A program made the translations under genes and the position numbers. The notes beneath the pieces were generated by a model, which was not told where the DNA came from, ran no database searches, and saw only the letters and a program-made list of their open reading frames with translations. Positions 25,609 through 34,487 of a DNA stretch of 64,000 nucleotides are shown here, piece by piece (the stretch's first letter is position 1; every line of letters begins with the position of its first letter). The DNA is from Actinoplanes nipponensis (lineage in GTDB: Bacteria > Actinomycetota > Actinomycetes > Mycobacteriales > Micromonosporaceae). The stretch lies in NCBI RefSeq assembly GCF_016862275.1, contig NZ_BOMQ01000092.1, positions 32,205 through 96,204 of the forward strand. The letters run 5' to 3'.

Positions 25609-26670
25609 ATGGCCGTGCCCGTCTCGCCACCAAGGGACACCTCGTCGCCGTCGTCCTGGGCCCGGGTGGCCGGCGCGGTCGCCCTGCTGACCCTGATCAT
25701 CAGTGTGTTGCTCACCGCCTTCGCCTGGCCGTCCGTACGGTCCTCGGTGCACGACATCCCGCTCGCCGTCGTCGGGCCCGCCCCGGCCGCCGACCGGGTC
25801 AGCGCGTCGCTGGCCGAGCGGATGCCGGACGCCTTCGCCGTCACCGAGGTGGCCGACACCGCCACCGCCGAACGACTCATCCGCGACCGCGAGGTCTACG
25901 GGGCGATCGACGTCAGCGCGGGCCCGCCGCGGGTGATGATCGCGTCGGCCGCGAGCGCGCCGGTGGCCCAGGCCCTGCAGGGCGTCGCGACCGCGCTGGC
26001 CCGGGCGCAGGCGCCGGCGGGCAGCCCGGCGGTCGCCGTGCGCGACGTCGTGGCCCTGCCCGCCGACGACCCGCGCGGCGCCGGCCTGGCCGCGGGCGCC
26101 CTGCCCCTGGTCATGGGCGGCCTGCTCGCCGCGGCGCTGCTGACCAGCCTCGTCCGCGGCACCGGCCGCCGGGTCACCGGCGCGCTCGCCTTCGCGGTCA
26201 CCGGCGGCCTCGCCATGGCGGCGATCCTGCAGTTCTGGCTCGGCTCCCTCGACGGCGCCTACCTGGCCAACGCCGGCGCCGTCGCCCTCACCATCGCCGC
26301 CACCGCCCTGACCGTGCTCGGCCTGGAATCGCTGCTCGGCGCGGCCGGACTCGGCGCCGGCGCCGCCGTGATGATGCTCATCGGCAACCCGTTCGCCGGC
26401 ACCAGCACCGCCCCCGAGATGCTGCCCGGCTGGTCCGGCGCGCTCGGCCAACTGCTCCCGCCCGGCGCGGGTGGCCATCTGCTGCGCTCCACCGCGTTCT
26501 TCGACGGTCACGACGCCGCCCGGTCCCTCACCGTGCTGACCGCCTGGGTCGTGCTCGGCGCCGCGCTGTGCCTGATCAGCGGCGTACGCGCCCGCGGGCG
26601 CAGCGGGGCGACGATCAGCGCCACGGTCGCGCCGTCGCCGTCGCCGTCGCCGTCAACCGCGGCCGCCTGA
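25609..26670 (+). CDS. Multi-pass membrane protein, ABC-2/DUF3533-like
   Basis: 353 aa. One N-terminal helix (VAGAVALLTLIISVLLTAFAW), a ~130-residue extracytoplasmic segment, then five or six helices, ending in a SPSPSPS tail. This layout resembles YhgE/Pip or DUF3533-type ABC-2 permease-like proteins. No ATPase gene is adjacent, so an ABC partner is not demonstrated. ATG 25609 follows TGAGGGAG. Likely an export or membrane-stress component controlled by the divergent TetR. Confidence 0.78.
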   Translation: MAVPVSPPRDTSSPSSWARVAGAVALLTLIISVLLTAFAWPSVRSSVHDIPLAVVGPAPAADRVSASLAERMPDAFAVTEVADTATAERLIRDREVYGAIDVSAGPPRVMIASAASAPVAQALQGVATALARAQAPAGSPAVAVRDVVALPADDPRGAGLAAGALPLVMGGLLAAALLTSLVRGTGRRVTGALAFAVTGGLAMAAILQFWLGSLDGAYLANAGAVALTIAATALTVLGLESLLGAAGLGAGAAVMMLIGNPFAGTSTAPEMLPGWSGALGQLLPPGAGGHLLRSTAFFDGHDAARSLTVLTAWVVLGAALCLISGVRARGRSGATISATVAPSPSPSPSTAAA

Positions 26671-26727
26671 CCGGACCGGCCGCTTTCCACATTGACTAAT
26701 CTCGATGGCAACGGGAGGCTGGGAGAC

Positions 26728-27816
26728 ATGCCGCGCCGCCCGGGAACCACCATCGCCGCCGTCCTGCTCACCGCCGGCGCCCTGGCCGCCGGGGTGCTGA
26801 CCGGCCCGGCCGCGCACGGCAGCGACCGGCCGGTCACCGCCGGCCCCTCCGCGCCCAACCCGTCGCCCTACCCGCCGACCGCGCCGGCCGGCCCGGCCGC
26901 GACCGCGGTGCACGCGGCCTCGGTGTCGCTCGCGTGGACCGCGTCCCGGCCCGGCTGCTGCCCGGTCGACCACTACGAGATCCACTACAGCCTCGCGTTC
27001 GACGACGTCGTCCGGTCGGCGGACGCCGGGAACGCCACGGCCACGACCATCACCGGCCTCGCGCCCGGCCACGAGTACACGTTCCGGGTCGCGGCCGTCG
27101 ACGTCGTCGACCACCGATCGGCGTCCTCCGATCCCGTCACCGTGGTCACCCCCGCCTCCGACACCGCGGCCGACACCACCCCGCCGAGCGCGCCGGCCGG
27201 CCTCACCACGACCGCCGTCACCTCGTCCGGAGCGGTGCTCAGCTGGTCCCCGTCCACCGACGACGTCGGGGTCGTGGGCTACGACGTCTACCGGTTCGAC
27301 GGGTGGTACACCTCCACCCTGCTCGGCAGCACCGCCGGCACCACCTACGTCGCCCCCACCGGCGGCGGCCGGATCCTCTTCTACGTCCGGGCCCGCGACG
27401 CGGCGGGCAACGTGTCGATCGCCTCCAACACCGTCACCACGGTGACCACCACCCCGCCGCCGACCACTCCCCCGGTGACCACCGAGCCGCCGGCGCCGGC
27501 CTGCGCCGTCGGCTACCGGGTCACCTCGGCGTGGGCCGGCGGCTTCGTGGCCGAGGTGACCGTCACCAACGCCGGCGCCGCCACGCTCGACGGCTGGAGC
27601 CTCACGTTCACGTACGGCGGCGACCAGCGCCTGACCGCGTCGTGGAACGGCGACTTCACCCAGTCCGGCCCCGACGTGACGCTGACCGGCGCGTCCTGGA
27701 ACCGCACGCTGGCGGCCGGCGCGAGCACCACGGTCGGCGTGCTCGGCAGCTGGCGGGCCGGCAACGCGCCGCCCACCGGGTACGCCGTCGGCGGCCGGCC
27801 CTGCGCGGCCGCCTGA
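26728..27816 (+). CDS. Secreted protein: two fibronectin-III domains plus CBM2
   Basis: 362 aa. Signal peptide at residues 1-33, FnIII domains at ~52-140 and ~150-235, a Thr/Pro linker (TTTPPPTTPPVTTEPP, 16 residues) and a C-terminal CBM2 (~255-362) bounded by Cys at CAVGYRV and GGRPCAAA with conserved Trp. No catalytic domain is present; FnIII-CBM2 normally accompanies glycosidases, so it may be a cell-wall or cellulose-adhesion protein or a remnant of a larger enzyme. ATG 26728 has GGGAG 5 nt upstream. Confidence 0.88.
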   Translation: MPRRPGTTIAAVLLTAGALAAGVLTGPAAHGSDRPVTAGPSAPNPSPYPPTAPAGPAATAVHAASVSLAWTASRPGCCPVDHYEIHYSLAFDDVVRSADAGNATATTITGLAPGHEYTFRVAAVDVVDHRSASSDPVTVVTPASDTAADTTPPSAPAGLTTTAVTSSGAVLSWSPSTDDVGVVGYDVYRFDGWYTSTLLGSTAGTTYVAPTGGGRILFYVRARDAAGNVSIASNTVTTVTTTPPPTTPPVTTEPPAPACAVGYRVTSAWAGGFVAEVTVTNAGAATLDGWSLTFTYGGDQRLTASWNGDFTQSGPDVTLTGASWNRTLAAGASTTVGVLGSWRAGNAPPTGYAVGGRPCAAA

Positions 27817-27829
27817 CCGCGGCCCGCCG

Positions 27830-28114
27830 TCACTCCGCGATCGTGCCCCGGTGGCGCAGGATGCGGCGCACGCCCAGGCCGGCGAGGCCGAGCCCGGCGC
27901 CGGCGACCAGGAAGCCCAGGAACAGGAACAGGTAGATCGGGCTCATCCCGAGGGTCTCCCGCTCGGTGCCCAGCACCGTGCCGATCAGGAACCCGAAGAG
28001 CGGCCCCAGGACGGCCACCCCGCCGCCGAGCACGACCAGCCACACCCCCGGGGGCACGGGCGTCAGCCGGATCCGGCGGCCGGGCTCGGGTACGGGGCCG
28101 GGATCAGTCGTCAT
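27830..28114 (-). CDS. Small two-helix membrane protein, last gene of the nor operon
   Basis: 94 aa with two hydrophobic helices (PPGVWLVVLGGGVAVLGPLFGFLIG and IYLFLFLGFLVAGAGLGLAG; each under 26 residues). The start overlaps the slipin gene end by 11 nt. Function unknown; its position suggests association with the slipin or NorB. Confidence 0.75.
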   Translation of the reverse strand: MTTDPGPVPEPGRRIRLTPVPPGVWLVVLGGGVAVLGPLFGFLIGTVLGTERETLGMSPIYLFLFLGFLVAGAGLGLAGLGVRRILRHRGTIAE

Positions 28115-28919
28115 CGCGGGTCCTTTCCGCGGGGCGGGCCGCCGGTGCGGCCCCGTTGACGCCCGGCGCCGCGCCGCCGCGGAACGCGTCGAGGAACGGG
28201 CCGATGATGTCGATGGGCAGCGGGAAGACGACCGTGGAGTTGTGGTCCGCGCCGAGCTCGAGCAGCGTCTGCAGGTAGCGCAGCTGGAGGCTCGCCGGGC
28301 TCTCGCTGAGCGTCCGGGCCGCGTCCCGCAGTTGCGCCGAGGCCTGGAGCTCGCCGCGGGCGTTGATCACCTTCGCCCGGCGTTCCCGCTCGGCCTCCGC
28401 CTCGCGGGCCATGGCCCGCTGCATCGCCTCGGGGATCTCGACGTCCTTGATCTCCACGACCTCGACCCGGACGCCCCACGGCTCGGTCATGGCGGCGATC
28501 GACTTCGCCAGGTCCTCGTTGAGGTCCGCCCGGTGCGCGAGCAGCGTGTCGAGGTCCGCGCGGCCGACGACCGACCGCAGGGTGGTCTGGGCGATCTGGG
28601 AGGTGGCGACCGCGTGGTTCTCCACCGACATCACGGACTTCACCGGGTCGACCACCCGGAAGAGCACCACGGCGTTCACCCGGGCCGGCACGTTGTCGCG
28701 GGTGATGACCTCCTGCGGCGGAATGGTCAGCGTCACCACCCGCAGATCCACCCGGACCAGCTTGTCCAGCCCCGGCAGCAGGACCCGGACGCCCGGTCCC
28801 AGCGGCTGGCGCAACCGTCCCAGCCGGAACGCCACCCCGCGCTCGTACTCCTTCAGCACCCGCAGCGAGGCCACGACGGCCAGCAGCAGCCCGAGGGCGA
28901 GCACCGCAACGATGATCAC
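28104..28919 (-). CDS. Slipin/stomatin-like SPFH-domain protein
   Basis: 271 aa. A single N-terminal membrane helix (VAVLALGLLLAVVASLRVL) and an SPFH/band-7 domain (EYERGVAFRLGRLRQPLGPG, then VEIKDVEIPEAMQRAMAREA). Slipins form membrane scaffolds around other proteins. The GTG at 28919 overlaps the upstream stop (GTGA). In this operon it may organise or protect the NO reductase complex, which is inference from position only. Confidence 0.9.
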   Translation of the reverse strand: MIIVAVLALGLLLAVVASLRVLKEYERGVAFRLGRLRQPLGPGVRVLLPGLDKLVRVDLRVVTLTIPPQEVITRDNVPARVNAVVLFRVVDPVKSVMSVENHAVATSQIAQTTLRSVVGRADLDTLLAHRADLNEDLAKSIAAMTEPWGVRVEVVEIKDVEIPEAMQRAMAREAEAERERRAKVINARGELQASAQLRDAARTLSESPASLQLRYLQTLLELGADHNSTVVFPLPIDIIGPFLDAFRGGAAPGVNGAAPAARPAERTRDDD

Positions 28920-29572
28920 CGGATGGCCCCCGGCCCGCGCCGGTCCGAGCCGTAGCTCGCCCGCCGGCGCTGCGCGGCGGCCGCGGCCGCCGCGCGCTCG
29001 GCGGCGGCGTCATCGTGCGAACGGTGTCGTACGCCCTCGGGGATGAACACCGGGATGCGGCGCAGGTGGGACCAGAGCGGCAGGCTCAGCAGCAGCGCCG
29101 CGGCCATGGCCCCGACCAGCACCAGCAGGGCGTCGGGTCCCGGCCCGGTGAGCGCGGTGCCGAGCGGCCACACCAGGCCCAGCACCACCACTACGCAGGC
29201 GATCCCCCGGTGGAAGCGCGCCGCCTCGGAGGCCGGCCACGAGTCGACCAGGCGGTGCACCTCCCGCCCGGAGGCGGAGGTGGTGCAGCCGGCCTTCACC
29301 GGGCAGGCGTTGCAGACCGACGGGGTGCCGCGGTAGCGCATCACCCGGTTCCGCGCGTCGAACGACTGCGGCCACAGCCACTGGTCCTGCGGGCACTGCC
29401 AGGCGTCGTGGTCCCGGTGATAGACGAAGCCACCGGCCGGGCCGCCCTCGGCGATCGACGCCGCCCGGCGGGCCAGCCCGTCGATGACGTACGCGAGCCC
29501 GACCAGCGCCACGCAGTAGCCGGCCGCCAGCCAGTCCTCCACCGTGACCGCGGCGGCCGAGAACCCGCTCAC
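28916..29572 (-). CDS. Membrane protein with transposase-like Cys cluster, coupled to norB
   Basis: 218 aa. One N-terminal helix (LAAGYCVALVGLAYVIDGLA), then a Cys-rich stretch WQCPQDQWLWP and VCNACPVKAGCTTSASG, then two helices and a basic Ala-rich tail. The Cys pattern C...CxxCPxxxxC followed by Arg-Glu-x-His resembles the zinc-ribbon-like insert of DDE transposases, here in a membrane protein with no catalytic core. It could bind zinc or an Fe-S cluster. The GTG at 29572 overlaps the norB stop (GTGA), so it is co-translated with NO reductase. No named family recognised. Confidence 0.8.
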   Translation of the reverse strand: MSGFSAAAVTVEDWLAAGYCVALVGLAYVIDGLARRAASIAEGGPAGGFVYHRDHDAWQCPQDQWLWPQSFDARNRVMRYRGTPSVCNACPVKAGCTTSASGREVHRLVDSWPASEAARFHRGIACVVVVLGLVWPLGTALTGPGPDALLVLVGAMAAALLLSLPLWSHLRRIPVFIPEGVRHRSHDDAAAERAAAAAAAQRRRASYGSDRRGPGAIR

Positions 29573-31977
29573 GGCTCCTCCCCCTCGGTCCGCCGGTCGG
29601 AGGCGTAGCGGCTCCGCGACCGGGGCGCCTCGGCCCCGGAGCCGGTCAGGACCGGGCGGCCCGTCCGGTCCTGCGCCGCCTCCGGGGTCTCCTCGACGTA
29701 GAGGGTCTCCGGCGGCAGCTCGGTCGCCGTCGGCCTGATGCCGTAGCGGACACCGAGCCAGGTGATCCACAGGAACGGCAGGACGCCGCCGACGATCAGG
29801 ATCAGGTCGCCGGGCATCCGCAGCCATTCGAGCACCGCGTTTCCCGGCTCGGTGAGGTAGCCGAGCGTGCGCGCCTCGAAGTACCCGTCGTCGACCGAGT
29901 GCCACAGCTGGAGGATGCCCAGCGGGAGCAGGGTGACGAAGACCATCCAGGCCAGGCCGATGTTGAGCGACCAGAACGACGTCCGCGCCAGCCGGTCGGG
30001 CCACCTCGACGCCGGGATCAGGTAGCGCAACGCGAACAGCGTCAGGCCGACCGCGAGCATGCCGTAGACGCCCATCATGGCGCCGTGCGCGTGGTTGGCG
30101 GTCAGCGCCGTGCCGATCTGGAAGTAGGACACCACCGGCAGGTTGATCAGGAATCCGAAGACGCCCGCGCCGACGAAGTTCCAGAAGCCCACGGCCACCA
30201 GGAACATCACCGCCCAGCGGTGCGGGAACGGCGCGCTGCTGCGGGTCTGCTGCCGGGCCCCCAGCTGCAGGAACGTCCACGCCTCGACGGTCAGGAACGT
30301 CAGCGGGATCACTTCGAGCGCCGAGAAGAACGCGCCGAGGGCCATGTGCTCCACCGGCGTGCCGGAGAAGTACAGGTGATGCATGGTGCCGATCACGCCG
30401 CCGGCGGAGTAGAGGATGACGTCGAGGAAGATGAGCTGGATGGCGATGCGGCGCCGGACCACGCCCAGCATCACGAAGACGTAGGCCACCATCACCGTGG
30501 TGAACAGCTCCAGGAAGTCCTCCACCCAGAGGTGGACGACCCAGAACCGCCAGAACTCCGCGACGGTCAGCCGGGTCCCGGTGGAGGCGAGCATGCCGAC
30601 CGCGTAGAACGCCGGGATGGCCAGGCCCGCGTAGAGGAACAGCCACGGCATGTTGAGCTTGTGCTCGGTGCGCAGCCGCGACCGGAGGCCGCGATAGACG
30701 ATCGCGATCCACAGGAACAGCCCGACGGTCAGCAGCGCCTGCCAGAACCTCGGCAGGTCCAGGTACTCCCACTGCTGGTCGAACAGGATCGACCCCTTGG
30801 CCCAGCCGGCGCCGAAGATGCTGACCGCCTCGCCGGTCAGGGAGCCGACGACCACGACCACCAGCGCGCCGAGCAGACCCCAGGCCAGCCAGTGCTGCCG
30901 CCGGGGCTCACGGCCGGCGATGATCGGCGTGAGGAAGATGCCGGCGGCCAGGAACGCCGCCGCGGTCCAGAACAGCGACAGCTGCACGTGCCAGGTGCGG
31001 GCGAGGTTGAACGGCAACACCCGGGCCAGGTCGATGCCGAAGAACGTGCTGAGGTCGGCCCGGTAGTGCTCGATCGCGCCGCCCAGCAGGGACTGGGCCA
31101 GGAACAGCGCGGCCACGACGAAGAAGAACCACGCGGTGACCTTCTGCGCCCTGGTCACGGGCACCTCGCCGGGCTGGCGGAAGGCCAGGACCGGCTGCTC
31201 GGCGGCGTGCCAGCCGAGCGTCCGGCTCCAGCGCCCGTAGAGCGCGAACAGCGCGCCCAGGCCGACCAGCAGGGCCGTCAGCGACAGGCCCGACCAGACC
31301 ACGATGTCGGCCGTCGGGGTGTTGTCGACGCGCGGCTCGGACGGCCAGTTGTTGGTGTAGGAGTAGTCGTGGCCGGGCCGCTCGGCGGCGCTCGCCCACG
31401 CCGTCCACGAGAAGAACGCGGTCAGCTCGTGGATCTCCCGGCGGTCGGTGATCATCCGGGGTGGCAGGCCGTACCGCGTGCTGTCCGTGCCGAAGAAGTC
31501 GGCGTAGTGCCGGGTGGCGTCCTCGAACGCCGAGACCTGCTCGGCGGTGAACACCAGCTCGCCGCTCGCCTCGTCGTACCGGTTCGCCCGCAGCATCCGC
31601 TTGACGGCCTCCGCGGGCTCCGGCTGCCCGGCGGCGGCGAGCTCGTTCCGGATGTGGTCGGCCGAGCGGCGAAGGTAGTCCGCGGTGTAGTCGGGGCCGA
31701 GGTACCCGCCGTGACCCATCACGGAGCCGTACTGCTGCAGGCCCCGGCGCAGGAACGTCTGCTGCCCGGCGGTCACGTCCGCCCCGGTGTAGACCACCGC
31801 GCCGCCCGGGCCGGTCACCCGCTGCGGCAGCGGCATCGAGTCGGTGTACGTCCGCAGCGCCAGCACACCCATGACGAGAAAGCCGAACAGCATGACCAGG
31901 GCCACGCCCTGCACCCAGCCCTTGGACAGGCTCAGCTCGGCCCGTCCGGGGTCGTCCACCCGTACCCGATCAGACAA
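29569..31977 (-). CDS. norB: Quinol-dependent nitric oxide reductase (single-subunit qNOR)
   Basis: 802 aa, the qNOR length. An N-terminal helix and periplasmic cytochrome-c-like domain without haem-c motif (QQTFLRRGLQQYGSVMGHGG) precede a haem-copper-oxidase core of about 12 helices. Metal-ligand His motifs are visible: HVQLSLFW, HLWVEDFLELF, HHLYFSG and NHAHGAMMG. It reduces 2 NO to N2O using quinol at the membrane, for NO detoxification or partial denitrification. Start: TTG 31977 has GGAGG 8 nt upstream; GTG 31959 is the alternative. First gene of a four-gene overlapping operon. Confidence 0.92.
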   Translation of the reverse strand: MSDRVRVDDPGRAELSLSKGWVQGVALVMLFGFLVMGVLALRTYTDSMPLPQRVTGPGGAVVYTGADVTAGQQTFLRRGLQQYGSVMGHGGYLGPDYTADYLRRSADHIRNELAAAGQPEPAEAVKRMLRANRYDEASGELVFTAEQVSAFEDATRHYADFFGTDSTRYGLPPRMITDRREIHELTAFFSWTAWASAAERPGHDYSYTNNWPSEPRVDNTPTADIVVWSGLSLTALLVGLGALFALYGRWSRTLGWHAAEQPVLAFRQPGEVPVTRAQKVTAWFFFVVAALFLAQSLLGGAIEHYRADLSTFFGIDLARVLPFNLARTWHVQLSLFWTAAAFLAAGIFLTPIIAGREPRRQHWLAWGLLGALVVVVVGSLTGEAVSIFGAGWAKGSILFDQQWEYLDLPRFWQALLTVGLFLWIAIVYRGLRSRLRTEHKLNMPWLFLYAGLAIPAFYAVGMLASTGTRLTVAEFWRFWVVHLWVEDFLELFTTVMVAYVFVMLGVVRRRIAIQLIFLDVILYSAGGVIGTMHHLYFSGTPVEHMALGAFFSALEVIPLTFLTVEAWTFLQLGARQQTRSSAPFPHRWAVMFLVAVGFWNFVGAGVFGFLINLPVVSYFQIGTALTANHAHGAMMGVYGMLAVGLTLFALRYLIPASRWPDRLARTSFWSLNIGLAWMVFVTLLPLGILQLWHSVDDGYFEARTLGYLTEPGNAVLEWLRMPGDLILIVGGVLPFLWITWLGVRYGIRPTATELPPETLYVEETPEAAQDRTGRPVLTGSGAEAPRSRSRYASDRRTEGEEP

Positions 31978-32136
31978 GTCCGCGGCCTCCGTCCCGCCCG
32001 GCGACGTCCCCGACCGTATCGACAAACACCGATGACGCGCAGCCCGTGGTGCACAGCCTGCGAAACATCGCCGGTATCGTCGCGGTTGACGCCGCGGAAC
32101 GGGAGACCGGCGGGTCCGGAAAGGCTGGTGGAGGCG

Positions 32137-32484
32137 GTGAAGAGGCAAGGGACGGCGCTGCGGCTCACCGTCTTCGTCGGTGAGTCCGACCAGTGGCGCC
32201 ACAAGCCGGTGTTCACCGAGATCGTGCACCGCGCGCACGCCGCGGGCCTGGCCGGCGCCACCGTGCTGCGCGGGGTCGAGGGCTTCGGCGCGTCGAACCG
32301 GGTGCACACCACCCGGCTGCTCTCGCTGTCGGAGGACCTGCCGGTCGCGGTCATCATCGTCGACGAGCAGGACAAGATCCGCGAGTTCCTGCCGCAGCTC
32401 GACGAGCTGATCACCGAGGGGCTGGTGATCCTCGATCCGGTCGAGGTGATCCGCTACCTCGGCCGCCCGCCGAGCGCGCCGTGA
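32137..32484 (+). CDS. DUF190 protein
   Basis: 115 aa. GTALRLTVFVGESDQWRHKP at the start and GATVLRGVEGFGASNRVHT in the middle are DUF190 signatures, a PII-like small fold found beside CrcB in many bacteria. It is thought to bind a ligand and modulate transport; mechanism unknown. Start uncertain between GTG 32128 and GTG 32137. Its stop overlaps the crcB start (GTGA). Confidence 0.85.
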   Translation: MKRQGTALRLTVFVGESDQWRHKPVFTEIVHRAHAAGLAGATVLRGVEGFGASNRVHTTRLLSLSEDLPVAVIIVDEQDKIREFLPQLDELITEGLVILDPVEVIRYLGRPPSAP

Positions 32485-32840
32485 CCGTGCTGCTGGTCGC
32501 GCTCGGCGCGGCGGTCGGCGCGCCGCTGCGCTACCTGACGGACCGGGCGATCCAGGCGCGGCACGACTCGGTGTTCCCGTGGGGCACCCTCACGGTGAAC
32601 GTGGCGGGGTCGCTGCTGCTGGGCTTCCTGACCGGCCTGCCGGCCGGGCCGGCGGCGGCGGCGTTGCTGGGCACCGGCTTCTGCGGGGCGCTGACCACCT
32701 ACTCCACGTTCAGCTACGAGACGCTGCGGCTGGTGCAGGACGGCGCCCGGCTCTACGCCGCGCTCAACGTGATGGTCTCGGTGGTGGCCGGGCTCGGGGC
32801 CGCTGCCACCGGCCTGCTGCTCGCCCGAGCCATCTGGTGA
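32481..32840 (+). CDS. crcB: Fluoride ion channel CrcB/Fluc
   Basis: 119 aa, four helices. Family motifs GTLTVNVAGSLLLGFL and GFCGALTTYSTFSYE (with the conserved T-x-S-T-F) are intact. Dual-topology Fluc channels release cytoplasmic fluoride. Only one crcB copy is present here, so it would act as a homodimer unless a partner lies elsewhere. It overlaps DUF190 upstream and the TSUP permease downstream. No fluoride riboswitch could be recognised upstream. Confidence 0.92.
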   Translation: MTVLLVALGAAVGAPLRYLTDRAIQARHDSVFPWGTLTVNVAGSLLLGFLTGLPAGPAAAALLGTGFCGALTTYSTFSYETLRLVQDGARLYAALNVMVSVVAGLGAAATGLLLARAIW

Positions 32841-33583
32841 CCGCGGCGTCCGACCCCGCCGACTTCGCCGGGGTGCTGGCGCTGGCCTCGGCCGCCGCGT
32901 TCGCCCTGGCCTGGCTGTCCGCCGTGGCCGGGTTCGGTGGCGGGGTGCTGCTGCTGCCGGTGTTCACCGTCCTGTTCGGGTTGCGCGTAGCGGTGCCGCT
33001 GCTGACCGTCACCCAGCTGGCCAGCAACGGCGCCCGGGTATGGCTCAACCGCGGGGAGCTGCGCTGGCCGATCATCGGCCGGTTCGCCGCCGGCGCGGTG
33101 CCGCTGTGCGTGGCCGGCGGCCTGCTGCTGGCGCGGGCGCCGCTGGCCGGCCTGCAACGGCTCCTCGGCGTGTTCCTCCTGGTCGTGGTGCTGTGGCGGC
33201 GGCTGCGCCCGCATCCGCGGACGCCCGGCCCGCGCACGTTCACCGCGATCGGGGCCGCGTCGGGCCTGGGCTCGGCGCTGCTCGGGTCGGTGGGCCCGCT
33301 GACCGCCCCGTTCTTCCTCGCCGCCGGCCTGACCCGGGGCGCCTACATCGGCACCGAGGCGGGCTGTGCGCTGCTGATGCACCTCAGCAAGCTGGCCTCG
33401 TACGGCAGCGTGCACCTGCTCGGCGCCCGGGTGCTGCTGCTGGGCGCGGCGCTGACCCCGGCCACCCTGGCCGGGGCGTGGGCCGGTAAGAGGACTCTGG
33501 GACGGGTCAGCGACCGGCTGTTCGTGCTCCTCGTGGAGGCCGGCCTGGTCGGCGCCGCGGCCCTGCTGCTGATCGGCTGGTGA
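32837..33583 (+). CDS. TSUP family permease (TauE/SafE-like)
   Basis: 248 aa, about eight helices. Opens with a TSUP-type AGFGGGVLLLPVFTVLFGL and repeats the fold in the second half (ASGLGSALLGSVGPLTAPFF). The family exports sulfite, sulfoacetate and other organic anions. GTG 32837 overlaps the crcB stop, giving a three-gene coupled operon; a role in anion export linked to halide stress is inferred. Confidence 0.88.
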   Translation: MTAASDPADFAGVLALASAAAFALAWLSAVAGFGGGVLLLPVFTVLFGLRVAVPLLTVTQLASNGARVWLNRGELRWPIIGRFAAGAVPLCVAGGLLLARAPLAGLQRLLGVFLLVVVLWRRLRPHPRTPGPRTFTAIGAASGLGSALLGSVGPLTAPFFLAAGLTRGAYIGTEAGCALLMHLSKLASYGSVHLLGARVLLLGAALTPATLAGAWAGKRTLGRVSDRLFVLLVEAGLVGAAALLLIGW

Positions 33584-33622
33584 CCGGCGGCGACGCCTTG
33601 TCCGCCCACTACTCGGATGCGT

Positions 33623-33640
33623 ATACTCGCCGACGAGTAT
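33623..33640. promoter_or_regulatory. PadR operator palindrome
   Basis: Perfect ATACTCG-N4-CGAGTAT immediately before the ribosome site of the PadR gene, similar in style to the ATAC/GTAT operators known for PadR proteins. It implies autoregulation. It also argues against the in-frame ATG at 33617, which would fall at the operator edge. Confidence 0.7.
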
Positions 33641-33652
33641 GGAGGTGGAGAG

Positions 33653-34336
33653 GTGGCCGAGCGGCGTCGGGTCGGCAATCTCCTGGCCCTCGGCGTGCTG
33701 TCGGCGGTGGCGTTCCGGCAGATGCACCCGTACGAGATGGCCGGCGCGCTGCGCGGCTGGGGCAAGGAGCGGGACCTGCAGATCAAGTGGGGCTCGCTCT
33801 ACACCGTCGTGCGCAACCTGACCAAGCACGGGCTGCTGGCCGAGGTGGAGAGCACCCGGGCGGGACGGCGGCCCGAGCGCACGGTCTACCGCATCACCGA
33901 CGCCGGCCGCGCCGAGCTGGTCGACTGGACCCGGGAGCTGTTGTCCGCCGCCGAGCCGGAATTCCCACGGTTCCGCGCCGGGCTGTCGGTCATGTCGGTG
34001 CTGGCCCCCGACGAGGTGGCGGAGCTGCTGCGCCGGCGTCTCGCCGCCGTCGAGCGGGAGATCGCCGGGGCCCGCGCGACCATCGACGAGCACTCCCCCC
34101 GGGTGCCCCGGCTGTTCCTGATCGAGGTCGAGTACGACCTGGCCATGCTCGCGGCCGAGGCCACCTGGATGCGCTCGTTGCTGGCGGAGCTGACCGCCGG
34201 CACGCTGCCGGGGCTGGCCCAGTGGCGGCGGGCCCACGAGACCGGCGAGATCACCGCCGAACTGGCGGCGCTCGCGGAGACCGGCATCGCCGGAACCGGA
34301 GAGGACGAGCCCACCGCAGACCCGTCCCGCACCTGA
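33653..34336 (+). CDS. PadR family transcriptional regulator
   Basis: 227 aa, PadR winged helix (NLLALGVLSAVAFRQMHPYEMAGALRGWG, then GSLYTVVRNLTKHGLLAEVEST and wing with RRPERTVYRITDAGR) plus a C-terminal helical dimerisation domain of the longer subfamily. The GTG at 33653 has GGAGG 7 nt upstream. Its likely target is the following FAD monooxygenase and itself, though a strong hairpin separates them. Confidence 0.9.
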   Translation: MAERRRVGNLLALGVLSAVAFRQMHPYEMAGALRGWGKERDLQIKWGSLYTVVRNLTKHGLLAEVESTRAGRRPERTVYRITDAGRAELVDWTRELLSAAEPEFPRFRAGLSVMSVLAPDEVAELLRRRLAAVEREIAGARATIDEHSPRVPRLFLIEVEYDLAMLAAEATWMRSLLAELTAGTLPGLAQWRRAHETGEITAELAALAETGIAGTGEDEPTADPSRT

Positions 34337-34341
34337 AGAAC

Positions 34342-34377
34342 GGCCCCGGCGACCTGCTGCAACAGGTCACCGGGGCC
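34342..34377 (+). terminator. Strong hairpin after padR
   Basis: 15-base arms (GGCCCCGGCGACCTG / CAGGTCACCGGGGCC), one mismatch, 6-nt loop, directly after the padR stop. It should end that transcript, so the monooxygenase needs its own promoter in 34378-34480. Confidence 0.8.
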
Positions 34378-34487
34378 CACACCCCTCGGCCCAGACCATG
34401 GGATCGGCCCCGGCCCGAAGGCGGCAACCACAGGATATCCGGGTCCTCCCACGGCGGTTCGAGCACGACACCGCAGGAGGAAGAACC

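Noticed and set aside
31978..32136. Fluoride riboswitch before DUF190/crcB
   Set aside because: No recognisable conserved elements of the crcB motif could be found by eye.
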